Assembly: GCF_014652695.1 (NCBI RefSeq)
Contig: NZ_BMZH01000004.1
Coordinates: 100,619-164,618, forward strand
DNA: 64,000 nt
Reading direction: 5' to 3'
Source: Algimonas arctica
GTDB lineage: Bacteria > Pseudomonadota > Alphaproteobacteria > Caulobacterales > Maricaulaceae
The notes below the pieces were generated by a model, which saw only the letters and a program-made list of their open reading frames with translations, was not told where the DNA came from and did no database searches. The stretch's first letter is position 1. Each line of letters opens with the position of its first letter. This document shows positions 38,276 through 47,579 of the stretch, piece after piece. Both the position numbers and the translations under genes were made by a program.

Positions 38276-39262
38276 TTACAGTCCCGTCTTTCGCGTATGG
38301 ATGCGCGTGAGACGGTCATAGCTCGTCATATATAGCATCTTACGATCCGCATCTCCAAAGGCGACATTCGCGACAGGTTTCCCAGTCCGAATAAGACCGA
38401 GTTTATCGCCTTTAGGGGAAATCACCCAGACTCCCCCCGGTCCCGTCGCGAAAATCGTGCCGTCCGTGGCGACGGCCATTCCGTCTGGATTGCCAAAACC
38501 TTCACTTTCGCGCTCAGTTGAGACATCCAAGAAAAGCGACCCAGCCCCGACATCGCCGTCCGCTGTCACGGGATAGGTCATAAATTTAGAATCATCTGGA
38601 TCTGAATTCGCGACGTAAAGCGACCGACCGTCTGGAGAGAGCGCAATCCCGTTCGGCCGGGTCAGCGTGCGATCAATGACGCTTAGGTCGCCGTCCGGGG
38701 ACAGGGCGAATACGCCGTTAAAGTCCAGTTCTTTAGCCGGATTATCGTCCTGATTTGTCAGGCCGTAAGGCGGGTCGGTAAAGTAAATCATGCCGGACGA
38801 ATGCACGACAACATCATTCGGGGAATTGAGGCGCTTGCCCTCAAATTTATCGACCAAGACCGTCTTCACCTGTGTCTCAACATCCATAACATAAAGCGCC
38901 CGGTTGCCATGATCTGGCACAAGGATTTTACCAGCTCCATAGGGGTAAAGGCCGTTCGCGCCCGGAGAGGATGTGAAATCCTCTTTCACTTTCGATCCTG
39001 CCGGCAGCATCCAAAGCGATAACCCCTCTGTATCGCTAAACTTCCAGATCGCGTTGCTCGGCACGTCTGTAAAAAGAAGATATCCGTCTTCGATCCAAAC
39101 GGGGCCTTCGGACCATGCAAACTCACCGCCTAAGTCTTCGATTTGTGCATTTGCCGGTAGAATACCGCGCGCCATATCGTCAATTGATCCAATCGTAGGG
39201 AAACTCGGATCGGGCGCTGTCACACAGGCCGAGAGAAGAAGCAGCGGAAGAAGTCGTTTCAT
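38276..39262 (-). CDS. SMP-30/gluconolactonase-like lipoprotein
   Basis: 328 residues. Short lipoprotein signal (LLPLLLLSACVTAP), then a six-bladed propeller of the SMP-30/gluconolactonase/LRE type: GEFAWSEGPVWIEDGYLLF, LNSPNDVVVHSSG and RPNGIALSPDGRSLYVANS. Such enzymes hydrolyse lactones with one metal ion. It lies 35 bases after glk on the same strand, so it may be the last gene of the Entner-Doudoroff operon and act on periplasmic sugar lactones. Confidence 0.85.
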   Translation of the reverse strand: MKRLLPLLLLSACVTAPDPSFPTIGSIDDMARGILPANAQIEDLGGEFAWSEGPVWIEDGYLLFTDVPSNAIWKFSDTEGLSLWMLPAGSKVKEDFTSSPGANGLYPYGAGKILVPDHGNRALYVMDVETQVKTVLVDKFEGKRLNSPNDVVVHSSGMIYFTDPPYGLTNQDDNPAKELDFNGVFALSPDGDLSVIDRTLTRPNGIALSPDGRSLYVANSDPDDSKFMTYPVTADGDVGAGSLFLDVSTERESEGFGNPDGMAVATDGTIFATGPGGVWVISPKGDKLGLIRTGKPVANVAFGDADRKMLYMTSYDRLTRIHTRKTGL

Positions 39263-39297
39263 AATCTATCCCTAAAACAGCTCACTCTAAATTCGAT

Positions 39298-40248
39298 CTA
39301 CGACAGGACCATAGCCGCAGCCCCGTAAAGCGCCACAAAATGCGCTTGGATGAGGCGTACGGGCACGTCTTTGACAAACCATGATCCGTATCCGCGTTCT
39401 TGAAACCGTGCCTTAAACTCTGATTCAGCGATGAACGGCGCAATATGTCGCGATACACCTCCGCCTAAAACTACACCGCCCGACGCGCCCAATGTCACGC
39501 AAGCATTGCCCGCAAATGTGCCCAGCATGTCGCAAAAAGTCCTCACGCACAGGCGCGCGACAGAATTTGGATTGGCTTGGCCGGCCGCGACAATTTCGTC
39601 TTCCTTTGTGCAAATTGGGGCCTCGCCTTGAATCTCACAAAGCGCCGTATAAAGGCGGAACAAGCCCGGACCCGAAATAAGCGCTTCGGCGGAGACATAG
39701 GGGATACGACTAACCCAATAGCGCAAGACCTCTATCTCTAGCTCGGACTGTGGGGAGAAAGCCGTGTGCCCGCCCTCTGTTGGTACAATGCGAAGCGGAC
39801 GACCCGGAAGAATACACGATAAGCCGAGACCTGTTCCTGGCCCCATCACGGCGACGGGTTTGGCGTAATTTACTTTGCCGTCAATGAGGGTCTGAAACCC
39901 ATCATCCGGAATGACCGTTGCGCCATTCGCCATAGCAACGAAATCGTTCAGGACAACGGCTTCTTGAAATCCAAAGGTCGACATCAGATTGTTTTCCGAC
40001 ACGATCCAATCGACATTGGTCATCCGAATTTCATCATCGAATTTAGGCCCTGCGAAAGCAAAGGCTGCGCGCTTTGGCTTGACGTCGATACTATCGAGAT
40101 AGGCATCAACCGCATCGTTAAAATGCGAAAAATCCTTTACCGCATACCGATTTGAATGGTGTAATTCGATCGTGCCATGCGTGGTCCGCTCAGCAAGAGC
40201 GAAGCGCGCATTGGTTCCACCAACATCGCCAACTAATGTGTGATCCAC
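39298..40248 (-). CDS. glk: Glucokinase
   Basis: 316 residues. Phosphate-1 motif LVGDVGGTNARFALAE, sugar-binding region AFAGPKFDDEIRMTNVDWIV, catalytic Asp in VVLNDFVAMA and VMGPGTGLGLS mark the bacterial Glk group. It feeds glucose 6-phosphate to Zwf. Start is GTG at 40248 with GAGGG five bases upstream. It lies 56 bases after edd. Confidence 0.95.
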   Translation of the reverse strand: MDHTLVGDVGGTNARFALAERTTHGTIELHHSNRYAVKDFSHFNDAVDAYLDSIDVKPKRAAFAFAGPKFDDEIRMTNVDWIVSENNLMSTFGFQEAVVLNDFVAMANGATVIPDDGFQTLIDGKVNYAKPVAVMGPGTGLGLSCILPGRPLRIVPTEGGHTAFSPQSELEIEVLRYWVSRIPYVSAEALISGPGLFRLYTALCEIQGEAPICTKEDEIVAAGQANPNSVARLCVRTFCDMLGTFAGNACVTLGASGGVVLGGGVSRHIAPFIAESEFKARFQERGYGSWFVKDVPVRLIQAHFVALYGAAAMVLS

Positions 40249-40304
40249 ACTGTGTCCCTCATTTTGGCCAACGGCCTTTTTGGAAGCGGTTTAACCCCTC
40301 CCGT

Positions 40305-42158
40305 TTATTTTGGTACGTCCAATTCGCCTAATGTTGAGGCACCGCTCTCAGCATCTGTCGCAATGGCCCTTTGCGGGGCAAACATATTCATTCCCAGTGT
40401 CGAAAGATTGGTTCGAACAGGCCCTAATGCGGGTGTCCGACTATCCAAATCGACGCCTAAGACCACCACTGAGCCATTTGATGGATCAACCCGGACAATA
40501 TCGCCCGTCTCGACGCGCGATAAGGGGCCACCCAAGAGCGCCTCAGGATGCAGATGTATCGCGGCCGGCACTTTGCCTGACGCGCCGGACATACGGCCGT
40601 CCGTCACCAGCGCGACACGGAATCCCTTATCTTGTTGCAAACCCAGCACTGGCGTCAGCTTATGCAGCTCCGGCATGCCATTGGCGCGGGGACCTTGGAA
40701 ACGCAGAACCGCCACAAAGTCGCGTTCCAACTCTCCGGCCTTATGCATGGCGATAAGGTCATTTTGGTCATCGATCACGATGGCTGGTGCTTCAACGAAC
40801 CAGTTTTCCTGTTTCACAGCCGAAACTTTCATTACACCGCGACCCAGATTGCCCGATAGGACAGCCAGACCGCCATCGGTGCGGAAGGGTTCGTCAACAG
40901 AGGTCAGAACCTCTTTGTCGAGGCTGACCGTGGGGCCTGCACGGTAGAGGACCGTGTCGGCTTCCGCATGTTTATTGCGGATAGGCTCACGCGTATATTC
41001 AACTAATCCCTCGCCGCCCGCGATAGTTTTAACGTCAGCATGCAACAGGTTAGAGCTAATCAATTCACCAATAAGGTAGCTCATGCCGCCCGCCGCATGG
41101 AAGTGATTCACGTCAGAGACACCGTTCGGATAAATGCGACAGATAAGGGGGACGATATGAGAGATGTCCGCGTAATCGTCCCAATTGATGATAATCCCGG
41201 CACTGCGCGCAATTGCGGACAGATGGATCGTCAAATTCGTCGATCCGCCCGTCGCCATTAAACCGACGAGGCCATTCACAATGGCGCGTTCGTCAATCAC
41301 CTCACAGGCCGGGGTGAAATCCCCCCCCTGTCCGACAGACATATTGGTGATCTGAACCGCGCGGCGTGTAGTCTGTGCCGTCATAGCATCCCGCAGTGGT
41401 GTGTTGGGATGGATGAAGGAGCTGCCGGGCAATTGCATGCCCATAATTTCCATCAGCATCTGATTGGTATTCGCCGTACCGTAGAATGTGCATGTCCCCG
41501 GTGCGTGATAGCTCGCAGCTTCGGCTTTCAACAGCTCTTCGCGGCCAATTTCACCCGCCGCAAAAAGTTGTCGAATACGCGCTTTTTCTGGATTTGGAAT
41601 CCCCGATGGCATCGGTCCTGCGGGCGCAAAAATATGTGGCAAATAGCCGTAACGAAGCGCTGCGATGAGCAGCCCGGGAACGATTTTGTCACAAACTCCC
41701 AAATGGATCACCGCATCAAAACAATCGTGGGACAGCGCGATGGCCGTGCCGCGCGCAATAATATCGCGGGAAAACAACGACAGCTCCATCCCGTCTTGGC
41801 CTTGCGTGACCCCGTCACACATAGCGGGCACGCCGCCTGCGACCTGCGCTGTCGCCCCATTCCGGCGCGCTGCATGTTTGATAATTTCTGGGAACCGATC
41901 AAACGGCTGATGCGCGGACAGCATATCATTATACGCCGTGACAATGCCTATATTCGGCCAACTCGCGCCCAAAATCTCAGTTTTTTCAAGTACCGGGCAA
42001 GCCGCCGCTGCGTGAGCTAAATTGCCCTCAGAGAGACGCCGCCGACGCGGTCCGGGGCGCATATTCGCCTGACACGCTGCCATGTAGGCTGCCCGCGTCT
42101 TCGCGGAGCGCTCTATAATGCGGTCAGTGACCGCCTGTAGCTCAGCTTTGACGCTCAT
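40305..42158 (-). CDS. edd: 6-phosphogluconate dehydratase
   Basis: 617 residues of the IlvD/Edd family, dehydrating 6-phosphogluconate to KDPG. Cluster-region cysteines sit in PAMCDGVTQGQDGMELSL, HLGVCDKIVPGLLI and PGTCTFYGTANTNQM; TDGRMSGASGKVPAAIH is near the C-terminus. The start overlaps the pgl stop as ATGA. Confidence 0.97.
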   Translation of the reverse strand: MSVKAELQAVTDRIIERSAKTRAAYMAACQANMRPGPRRRRLSEGNLAHAAAACPVLEKTEILGASWPNIGIVTAYNDMLSAHQPFDRFPEIIKHAARRNGATAQVAGGVPAMCDGVTQGQDGMELSLFSRDIIARGTAIALSHDCFDAVIHLGVCDKIVPGLLIAALRYGYLPHIFAPAGPMPSGIPNPEKARIRQLFAAGEIGREELLKAEAASYHAPGTCTFYGTANTNQMLMEIMGMQLPGSSFIHPNTPLRDAMTAQTTRRAVQITNMSVGQGGDFTPACEVIDERAIVNGLVGLMATGGSTNLTIHLSAIARSAGIIINWDDYADISHIVPLICRIYPNGVSDVNHFHAAGGMSYLIGELISSNLLHADVKTIAGGEGLVEYTREPIRNKHAEADTVLYRAGPTVSLDKEVLTSVDEPFRTDGGLAVLSGNLGRGVMKVSAVKQENWFVEAPAIVIDDQNDLIAMHKAGELERDFVAVLRFQGPRANGMPELHKLTPVLGLQQDKGFRVALVTDGRMSGASGKVPAAIHLHPEALLGGPLSRVETGDIVRVDPSNGSVVVLGVDLDSRTPALGPVRTNLSTLGMNMFAPQRAIATDAESGASTLGELDVPK

Positions 42159-42874
42159 TTCAGTTCCTCCAAGGCATAGACGGTCAATCGATCTCCCAAC
42201 GCATGAAGGTTCTTTACGGGCGCTTCTAGCGGGTCTTTCTTCGCGGCTGCTTTGAACACAGACAGTTTTTCCGCGCTCGGTAAAAGTAAAATGATGTTCC
42301 GGGAGGCCGCGACAGCGGATAAAGTCAGGGTGATACGGTCCGTGTGATCGCCTGCGACGGCGCAGCCTGACGCATCAATCGCCGCGAGCGTCGCTGTGTT
42401 GTCCAAATCGAGCGCCGCGACCAATCCACCACTGTATGGAAACCAAGACGCTGTGTGGCCATCCATGCCCATACCCAACACACAGAGATCGAACGGTTGC
42501 GCAATCAGCGCGAGGGCTTGTTCCGCCGCGGCTAGACCCGTTTCGGGCGACGTATCACCATTATAAAGGGGGACGAAAAAAGCGTTCTCAGCCTCAGTCC
42601 CGGCAAAGCAGGCCTGAATAAAGTCTGCATTTGACCCCGCCGAGCCGCGCGGCACCCAGCGTTCGTCAACGAGGCTAATACCGACTCCGCTCCACGCCAA
42701 AGGTACCTTGCCCAGCGCCTCATAAATCGGTTTCGGACTAGAGCCCCCTGACAGCATTGCACTCGCGCGACCCCGCGCCTTTAATGCGTCATCGAGAACG
42801 GCAGAAAGGTGCGTCGTCGCCGCATCAACAAGCGCCGATTTGTCTTTGAAAAGCCTTATGTCCATGCTGGCCAT
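42155..42874 (-). CDS. pgl: 6-phosphogluconolactonase
   Basis: 239 residues of the NagB/RpiA fold. ASAMLSGGSSPKPIYEAL and SLVDERWVP are the sugar-phosphate binding motifs; VLGMGMDGHTASWFP is the conserved active-site loop. It hydrolyses 6-phosphogluconolactone. ATG at 42874 overlaps the zwf stop as TGATG; a second ATG three codons in is possible. Confidence 0.95.
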   Translation of the reverse strand: MASMDIRLFKDKSALVDAATTHLSAVLDDALKARGRASAMLSGGSSPKPIYEALGKVPLAWSGVGISLVDERWVPRGSAGSNADFIQACFAGTEAENAFFVPLYNGDTSPETGLAAAEQALALIAQPFDLCVLGMGMDGHTASWFPYSGGLVAALDLDNTATLAAIDASGCAVAGDHTDRITLTLSAVAASRNIILLLPSAEKLSVFKAAAKKDPLEAPVKNLHALGDRLTVYALEELK

Positions 42875-44391
42875 CAGTGTTCCGACCAACGATCGCCGAG
42901 TTGTTCCAGCATGAAAACGGCCGCATCGGGCCCGTCGGACCCTGCGGGATAGAGACTAATCCGTTGATCCGTTTCTTCCCACGCATCAATAATTCCATCG
43001 ACCCAACGCCAGGCCGCTTCAACTTCGTCCCGTCGCATAAAGAGCGAGAGATTACCGCGGACAACATCCATCAAAAGCCGCTCATAGGCATCGGGATAAC
43101 GGACCGTGAAATTGTCGGCATAGGAGAGGTTGAGCGGGAGCGTTTTGAGGCGAAGCCCGCCTGCCCCCGGCTCTTTAATTTCCATCCAAAGTTTCACAGC
43201 CTCATCCGGCTGCAATCGAATCACGAGCTTGTTTGGCGTGATATTGGTCGTCTCTGGAAAGATAGAATGCGGCACGGGACGGAATTGAATGACAATTTCC
43301 GAGCGTTTACTCGCCATGCGCTTGCCCGTCCGAATATAGATCGGCACCCCGGCCCAGCGCCAATTTTTGATTTCTGTGTGAATCGCGACGAAACTCTCCG
43401 TTTTGGATTCATCAACCTCAACGTCGGACAAATAATCCTTTACCGACTCACCCTCGACTTGGCCCCGAACATATTGCGCCCGCACCGTTGTCTCTTTGAC
43501 ATTTTGCGCTGTAACAGGCTGTAACGCCCTCAAAACCTTTATTTTTTCGGTCCGCAAGTCGTCCGCATCGATAGAGGCCGGCGGCTCCATCGTTGTGAGA
43601 CAGAGCAATTGCAACAGGTGGTTCTGAACCATATCGCGCAACGCACCCGATCCATCGTAATAGCTACCGCGTCCCTCAACACCGAGGCTTTCCGCAACGG
43701 TCAGCTCAATATGTTCGATCGCACGGCTGTTCCAGAGTGGCTCCAACAGGATATTGCCAAACCGCAAAACCATCAGATTTTGGACGGTTTCTTTGCCCAG
43801 ATAATGGTCAATTCGGTAGATACGGTTTTCATCGAAAACACGGCCCACGCCCTCATTGATCTCGTCGGCAGTGGCGAAATCCCTCCCGAGAGGTTTTTCG
43901 AGCACAACCCGGCTCTTATCATGCGCGAGACCTGCATCGTCGAGACCTTGCGCGATCTTGACGAAAAGTCGGGGCGGCATAGCCAAATAGAAAATACGGA
44001 TCAGGTCAGACTGTTTCCCGATTTTCTTTGCCAATTCGTTCCACCCATCATCGTCATTGGTGACGTCTACCGCGACGTAATCGAGCATTTCCGTAAAACG
44101 TTTAAAGGAATCTGGTTTGAAATCCGGGTGATCTTCGAATTCATAATAAGCATCCGCCACCATTTTGACGAACTCATCTCGGGTCAACTCTGATCGAGAC
44201 GCCCCAATGATACGAGAATTCTCCGGAATCTGCCCGTCACAGAAACGGTGGTAAAGCGATGGCAATAACTTTCGCCGTGCCAAATCCCCTGTGGCACCGA
44301 ACACGACCAGCTCAAAGGGGTCAACCGGGACGAAGCCGGATTTCCCGCCAGGGTCAGACTTCTGCGTTACATCGGGATCACGCTCCGTCAT
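42874..44391 (-). CDS. zwf: Glucose-6-phosphate 1-dehydrogenase
   Basis: 505 residues. Coenzyme motif VVFGATGDLARRKLLP and substrate/catalytic motif YRIDHYLGKETVQN are intact. Oxidises G6P to the lactone with NADP+ (or NAD+). First gene of zwf-pgl-edd-glk, preceded by a perfect 14-base palindrome at 44462-44475. Confidence 0.97.
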   Translation of the reverse strand: MTERDPDVTQKSDPGGKSGFVPVDPFELVVFGATGDLARRKLLPSLYHRFCDGQIPENSRIIGASRSELTRDEFVKMVADAYYEFEDHPDFKPDSFKRFTEMLDYVAVDVTNDDDGWNELAKKIGKQSDLIRIFYLAMPPRLFVKIAQGLDDAGLAHDKSRVVLEKPLGRDFATADEINEGVGRVFDENRIYRIDHYLGKETVQNLMVLRFGNILLEPLWNSRAIEHIELTVAESLGVEGRGSYYDGSGALRDMVQNHLLQLLCLTTMEPPASIDADDLRTEKIKVLRALQPVTAQNVKETTVRAQYVRGQVEGESVKDYLSDVEVDESKTESFVAIHTEIKNWRWAGVPIYIRTGKRMASKRSEIVIQFRPVPHSIFPETTNITPNKLVIRLQPDEAVKLWMEIKEPGAGGLRLKTLPLNLSYADNFTVRYPDAYERLLMDVVRGNLSLFMRRDEVEAAWRWVDGIIDAWEETDQRISLYPAGSDGPDAAVFMLEQLGDRWSEH

Positions 44392-44461
44392 GGTGCATCT
44401 CTATCTGTAAACTCGTGATCGATCGAAATGACCGATGCAATTGCTTCGATATGCTAAACCG

Positions 44462-44475
44462 TGACAGCGCTGTCA
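44462..44475. promoter_or_regulatory. Palindromic operator before zwf
   Basis: TGACAGCGCTGTCA, a perfect palindrome with the central CG typical of LacI-family sites. On the minus strand it overlaps TTGACA (44476-44471), a candidate -35 for zwf; CATATC 17 bases on is a weak -10. A near-identical site lies before eda. Confidence 0.8.
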
Positions 44476-44502
44476 ATGAATTGAGACTCACCTAACGACG
44501 CA

Positions 44503-45504
44503 CTACTTAGGCTTACCCGTGGATTCCCGCACAAGAATTTCAAAATCCAGTGTGTGAACGACGGGGTCGTCATTCTGGGATCGATCCAGCAATACCTCTG
44601 CCGCTTTCCGACCCATTTGCAGAATTGGCTGGGCAACGGTTGTCAATTTAGGCCAAATAATTTGCGCGATCGCCGTGTTATCAAACCCGCAGACTGACAA
44701 TTCACTCGGAACATCAATTCCCAAACGCCCCGCCACACTGACCACGCCAGCGGCCATATCGTCATTAGACGCGAAAATGGCTGTGGGCCTGTTGGCACTA
44801 TCTTTTAGCAAGGTTTCAGCCGCCTTGACCCCGGACCTGAATTTAAAATCGCCCTGAATGATACGACTTTCATCCAGCGTAAGCCCGGCCGTCCTCATCG
44901 CCGCCTCAAACCCGTCCTGTCGTTTTGAACTGGCGATATGATCGGGGTGGCCAATAATGAACCCGATATCACGGTGACCTTGTTCAATAAGATAAGTTAC
45001 CATCTCTGTTGCCGCCTTAACGTCATCCATGCGCACAGTTGGAACCGTGCCGACGTCACCGGGCGCAATCGCAACGTAGCGCAACCCAAGGGCCTCCATC
45101 TCACGTCTCAGCGGAATGGAATCAGAAAGCGGGGGCGTGAGAATAACACCGTCCACACCTAGGCGGCTCAGAAGGCTACCAACGTCCGGCCCCGACGCCT
45201 GCTCGCGCGTCATAGGCTCTAGCAAAAGATGGTACCCGTGTCGGCGGCAGGCTTCGATCGCACCGCGCTGGATTTGGATAATATAGTTCGGATTGGGATT
45301 ATCGTAGAGCAACGCAATCAAATAAGACCGCGAACTCGCCAATCCGCGCGCGGCCAGATTGGGACGGTATTGCAGCTCTGCTGCCGCTTCCAATACCCGC
45401 TCACGCGTTGCTTTTGCAACATTAGGCTCACTATTTAAGACACGAGAGACGGTCTTCATCGACACGCCGGCTTGTTTAGCCACGTCAGTAATGGTCGTTT
45501 TCAT
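44503..45504 (-). CDS. LacI-family transcriptional regulator of the ED genes
   Basis: 333 residues. The helix-turn-helix is TTITDVAKQAGVSMKTVSRV, followed by hinge NVAKATRERVLEAA and a periplasmic-binding-protein-like sensor domain (ALLYDNPNPNYI, IFASNDDMAAGVV). ATG at 45504 matches family starts; an upstream frame to 45549 is less likely. It lies between zwf and eda, each with a matching palindrome, so it very probably controls them. The effector is unknown. Confidence 0.93.
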   Translation of the reverse strand: MKTTITDVAKQAGVSMKTVSRVLNSEPNVAKATRERVLEAAAELQYRPNLAARGLASSRSYLIALLYDNPNPNYIIQIQRGAIEACRRHGYHLLLEPMTREQASGPDVGSLLSRLGVDGVILTPPLSDSIPLRREMEALGLRYVAIAPGDVGTVPTVRMDDVKAATEMVTYLIEQGHRDIGFIIGHPDHIASSKRQDGFEAAMRTAGLTLDESRIIQGDFKFRSGVKAAETLLKDSANRPTAIFASNDDMAAGVVSVAGRLGIDVPSELSVCGFDNTAIAQIIWPKLTTVAQPILQMGRKAAEVLLDRSQNDDPVVHTLDFEILVRESTGKPK

Positions 45505-45599
45505 AGGCTTTTTATGTCCTCTGGGCGCAATATAGCGTGACAATGACACATTGCCATCCTCGTTCAGATTTCGACTTTTCTCGACCCGTTTGGCGGCAT

Positions 45600-45613
45600 T
45601 GACAGCGGTGTCA
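45600..45613. promoter_or_regulatory. Operator-like site before eda
   Basis: TGACAGCGGTGTCA differs from the zwf palindrome by one base. As at zwf it overlaps a TTGACA (45599-45604). It lies 67 bases before the eda start and within the divergent lacI-eda region. Confidence 0.75.
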
Positions 45614-45679
45614 AGTGACCCTAGCCCGCATCAGCGTGCCGATTGCTATTAGAACAGCATTTGAAGATCGAGGTTATTC

Positions 45680-46294
45680 ATGGACATTCAACGTCTCAAG
45701 TTATGCCAAGTTGTTCCCGTTGTCGCTCTCGACTCACCGGATGACGCGGTTCCCCTCGCCGATGCCCTTATGGCCGGCGGTATTGATGTGATTGAGCTAA
45801 CATTGCGAACACCGAATGCTTTCGCGGTGATCGAGGCTCTCAAAAATGCCAAACACGACATTTTGCTCGGTGTCGGGACAGTCATCGACACGAAGCAAGT
45901 CGAACGCTGCACCCAAATTGGCGTGGATTTCATTGTCACGCCCGGAACAACCCCGCGACTCGCGGACGCCATTTCCGCCAGCCATATTCCCTGTGTGCCC
46001 GGCATCAGTACAGTCGGCGAAGCCGTCGCGATGCTGGAACGCGGCTATGACACGGTGAAGTTTTTCCCCGCCGAAGCCGCTGGCGGCGTGTCCACGCTAA
46101 AAGCGATTGGCGGCCCGCTGCCACAATTGAGCTTTATGCCAACGGGTGGCATCGGGCGCGATGATGTCCGCCGCTATCTTGATCTATCCAGCGTCATTTG
46201 CGTCGGTGGATCATGGGTCGCTGATAAGGCCTCGCTCGCCGCTCGGGATTGGGAAACCATTACGCGCAATGCCAAAATTGCCACACAGCTCTAG
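45680..46294 (+). CDS. eda: KDPG aldolase
   Basis: 204-residue class I aldolase that splits 2-keto-3-deoxy-6-phosphogluconate into pyruvate and glyceraldehyde 3-phosphate. VIELTLRTPNAFAVIE holds the catalytic Glu, and TVKFFPAEAAGG the Schiff-base Lys. ILLGVGTVIDTKQVE and MPTGGIGRDDVRRYL are also typical. GAGG precedes the ATG. It is split from zwf-pgl-edd by the regulator gene. Confidence 0.97.
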   Translation: MDIQRLKLCQVVPVVALDSPDDAVPLADALMAGGIDVIELTLRTPNAFAVIEALKNAKHDILLGVGTVIDTKQVERCTQIGVDFIVTPGTTPRLADAISASHIPCVPGISTVGEAVAMLERGYDTVKFFPAEAAGGVSTLKAIGGPLPQLSFMPTGGIGRDDVRRYLDLSSVICVGGSWVADKASLAARDWETITRNAKIATQL

Positions 46295-46351
46295 GCGGAA
46301 CACAGCCCGCTCGCCTTGCATTCGCCCCATTGCGCCTTTACGCGCGCGGCG

Positions 46352-47563
46352 ATGACCTTACCGCCCTATTCGACCCGACCAACCCTGCGCGTTGACCTCG
46401 CTCAGGTGAAGGCAAATTATGAAGCGCTAAAAGCGCTGACGCCGCGCGCCAAGGTGGCCGCCTCCGTCAAAGCTGACGCCTATGGTCTTGGGGTCGAGTC
46501 GATTGGCCGCGCGCTTTATGGCTCAGGCTGCCGCATCTTCTTTGTTGCGACAGCGGGCGAAGGCAAAATATTGCGCGACGCGATTGGTCCGAACGGCGCC
46601 ATCTATGTGCTCAACGGGCCTGCACCGCGTGATAAAGGCACATTATTGGGTGCGAAACTCAAACCCGTCATCAGTTCAGTCGATCAAGCCCGTTACTGGG
46701 CAGAGGTCAGCCGCGAGGTCAATGAACCGCCCTATACGGCCGTTCACATTGATACGGGCATGAACAGATTGGGTCTATCAGAAGCCGAAGTGAAAACCTT
46801 GGCGCACGAAAAAGACCTCTGGCGCGCGATCAAACCCGATTGGGTGATGAGCCACCTAGCCTGCGGGTCGATGACGGACCACCCGATGAATGCTGCACAA
46901 TTGCTGGCGTTCAAGCGACTGTCCGCCGCCCTCCCTGAAACGCCGCTCAGCCTCGCTAATACTGCGGGCATCTATCTCGGCAAAAACTATCATTTCCAGA
47001 TGGTGCGTCCGGGCATTGGACTTTATGGCGGCAAGGCCACGGATCGCCCTGACAAAGAAGTCGGTAAGTCCGTCGTGAAGCTGCTCGCGCCGATATTACA
47101 GGTTCGCTATATCAAGGCCGGTGAAAACATCGGCTATGACGCCACCCACACAGCCGCACGCGATATGCGCCTCGCAATTGTTGGAGCGGGCTATGCGGAC
47201 GGCGTTCCCGTTTCGCTTAGCAATAAAGGGCACGCCGTTATTCACGACCAGCCAATTCCTGTCGTTGGGCGAGTCTCAATGGACGTCACAACGCTGGATA
47301 CGACCGACATTCACTTGCCGGTACAAATTGGCGGCGTTGTCGAATTTCTCGGGGACCATATGGAAGAGCGCGCGCGCGAAGCCGGGACGATCAATTATGA
47401 ACTTCTCGCCCGCCTCGGACAACGCGTCCGCCGCGACTATTGGAAACCGCGCCAAGAGCCGGTCAAATCCGGGCCGCGTCCGAGCAACCGATCCACGCCA
47501 CAGAAGCGTACACCCACGCCCAATCGGCCGCCATCCTCAAAGCGACCGCCTTCTCGGCGGTAG
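46352..47563 (+). CDS. alr: Alanine racemase
   Basis: 403 residues. The PLP lysine is in AASVKADAYGLG and the opposite-face catalytic Tyr in GENIGYDATHTAA; IVGAGYADGVP and RVSMDVTTLD are also conserved. It makes D-alanine for peptidoglycan. The last 40 residues are a Pro/Arg/Ser-rich extension beyond the usual end. Start at 46352 is 57 bases after eda. Confidence 0.95.
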   Translation: MTLPPYSTRPTLRVDLAQVKANYEALKALTPRAKVAASVKADAYGLGVESIGRALYGSGCRIFFVATAGEGKILRDAIGPNGAIYVLNGPAPRDKGTLLGAKLKPVISSVDQARYWAEVSREVNEPPYTAVHIDTGMNRLGLSEAEVKTLAHEKDLWRAIKPDWVMSHLACGSMTDHPMNAAQLLAFKRLSAALPETPLSLANTAGIYLGKNYHFQMVRPGIGLYGGKATDRPDKEVGKSVVKLLAPILQVRYIKAGENIGYDATHTAARDMRLAIVGAGYADGVPVSLSNKGHAVIHDQPIPVVGRVSMDVTTLDTTDIHLPVQIGGVVEFLGDHMEERAREAGTINYELLARLGQRVRRDYWKPRQEPVKSGPRPSNRSTPQKRTPTPNRPPSSKRPPSRR

Positions 47564-47579
47564 CCTCAAGGGCTATCAC

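Noticed and set aside
40240..40947. Plus-strand frame of 235 codons opposite edd
   Set aside because: Lies wholly against strongly conserved edd and glk sequence and matches nothing known.
43609..44193. Plus-strand frame of 194 codons opposite zwf
   Set aside because: Antisense to conserved zwf motifs; no start context.
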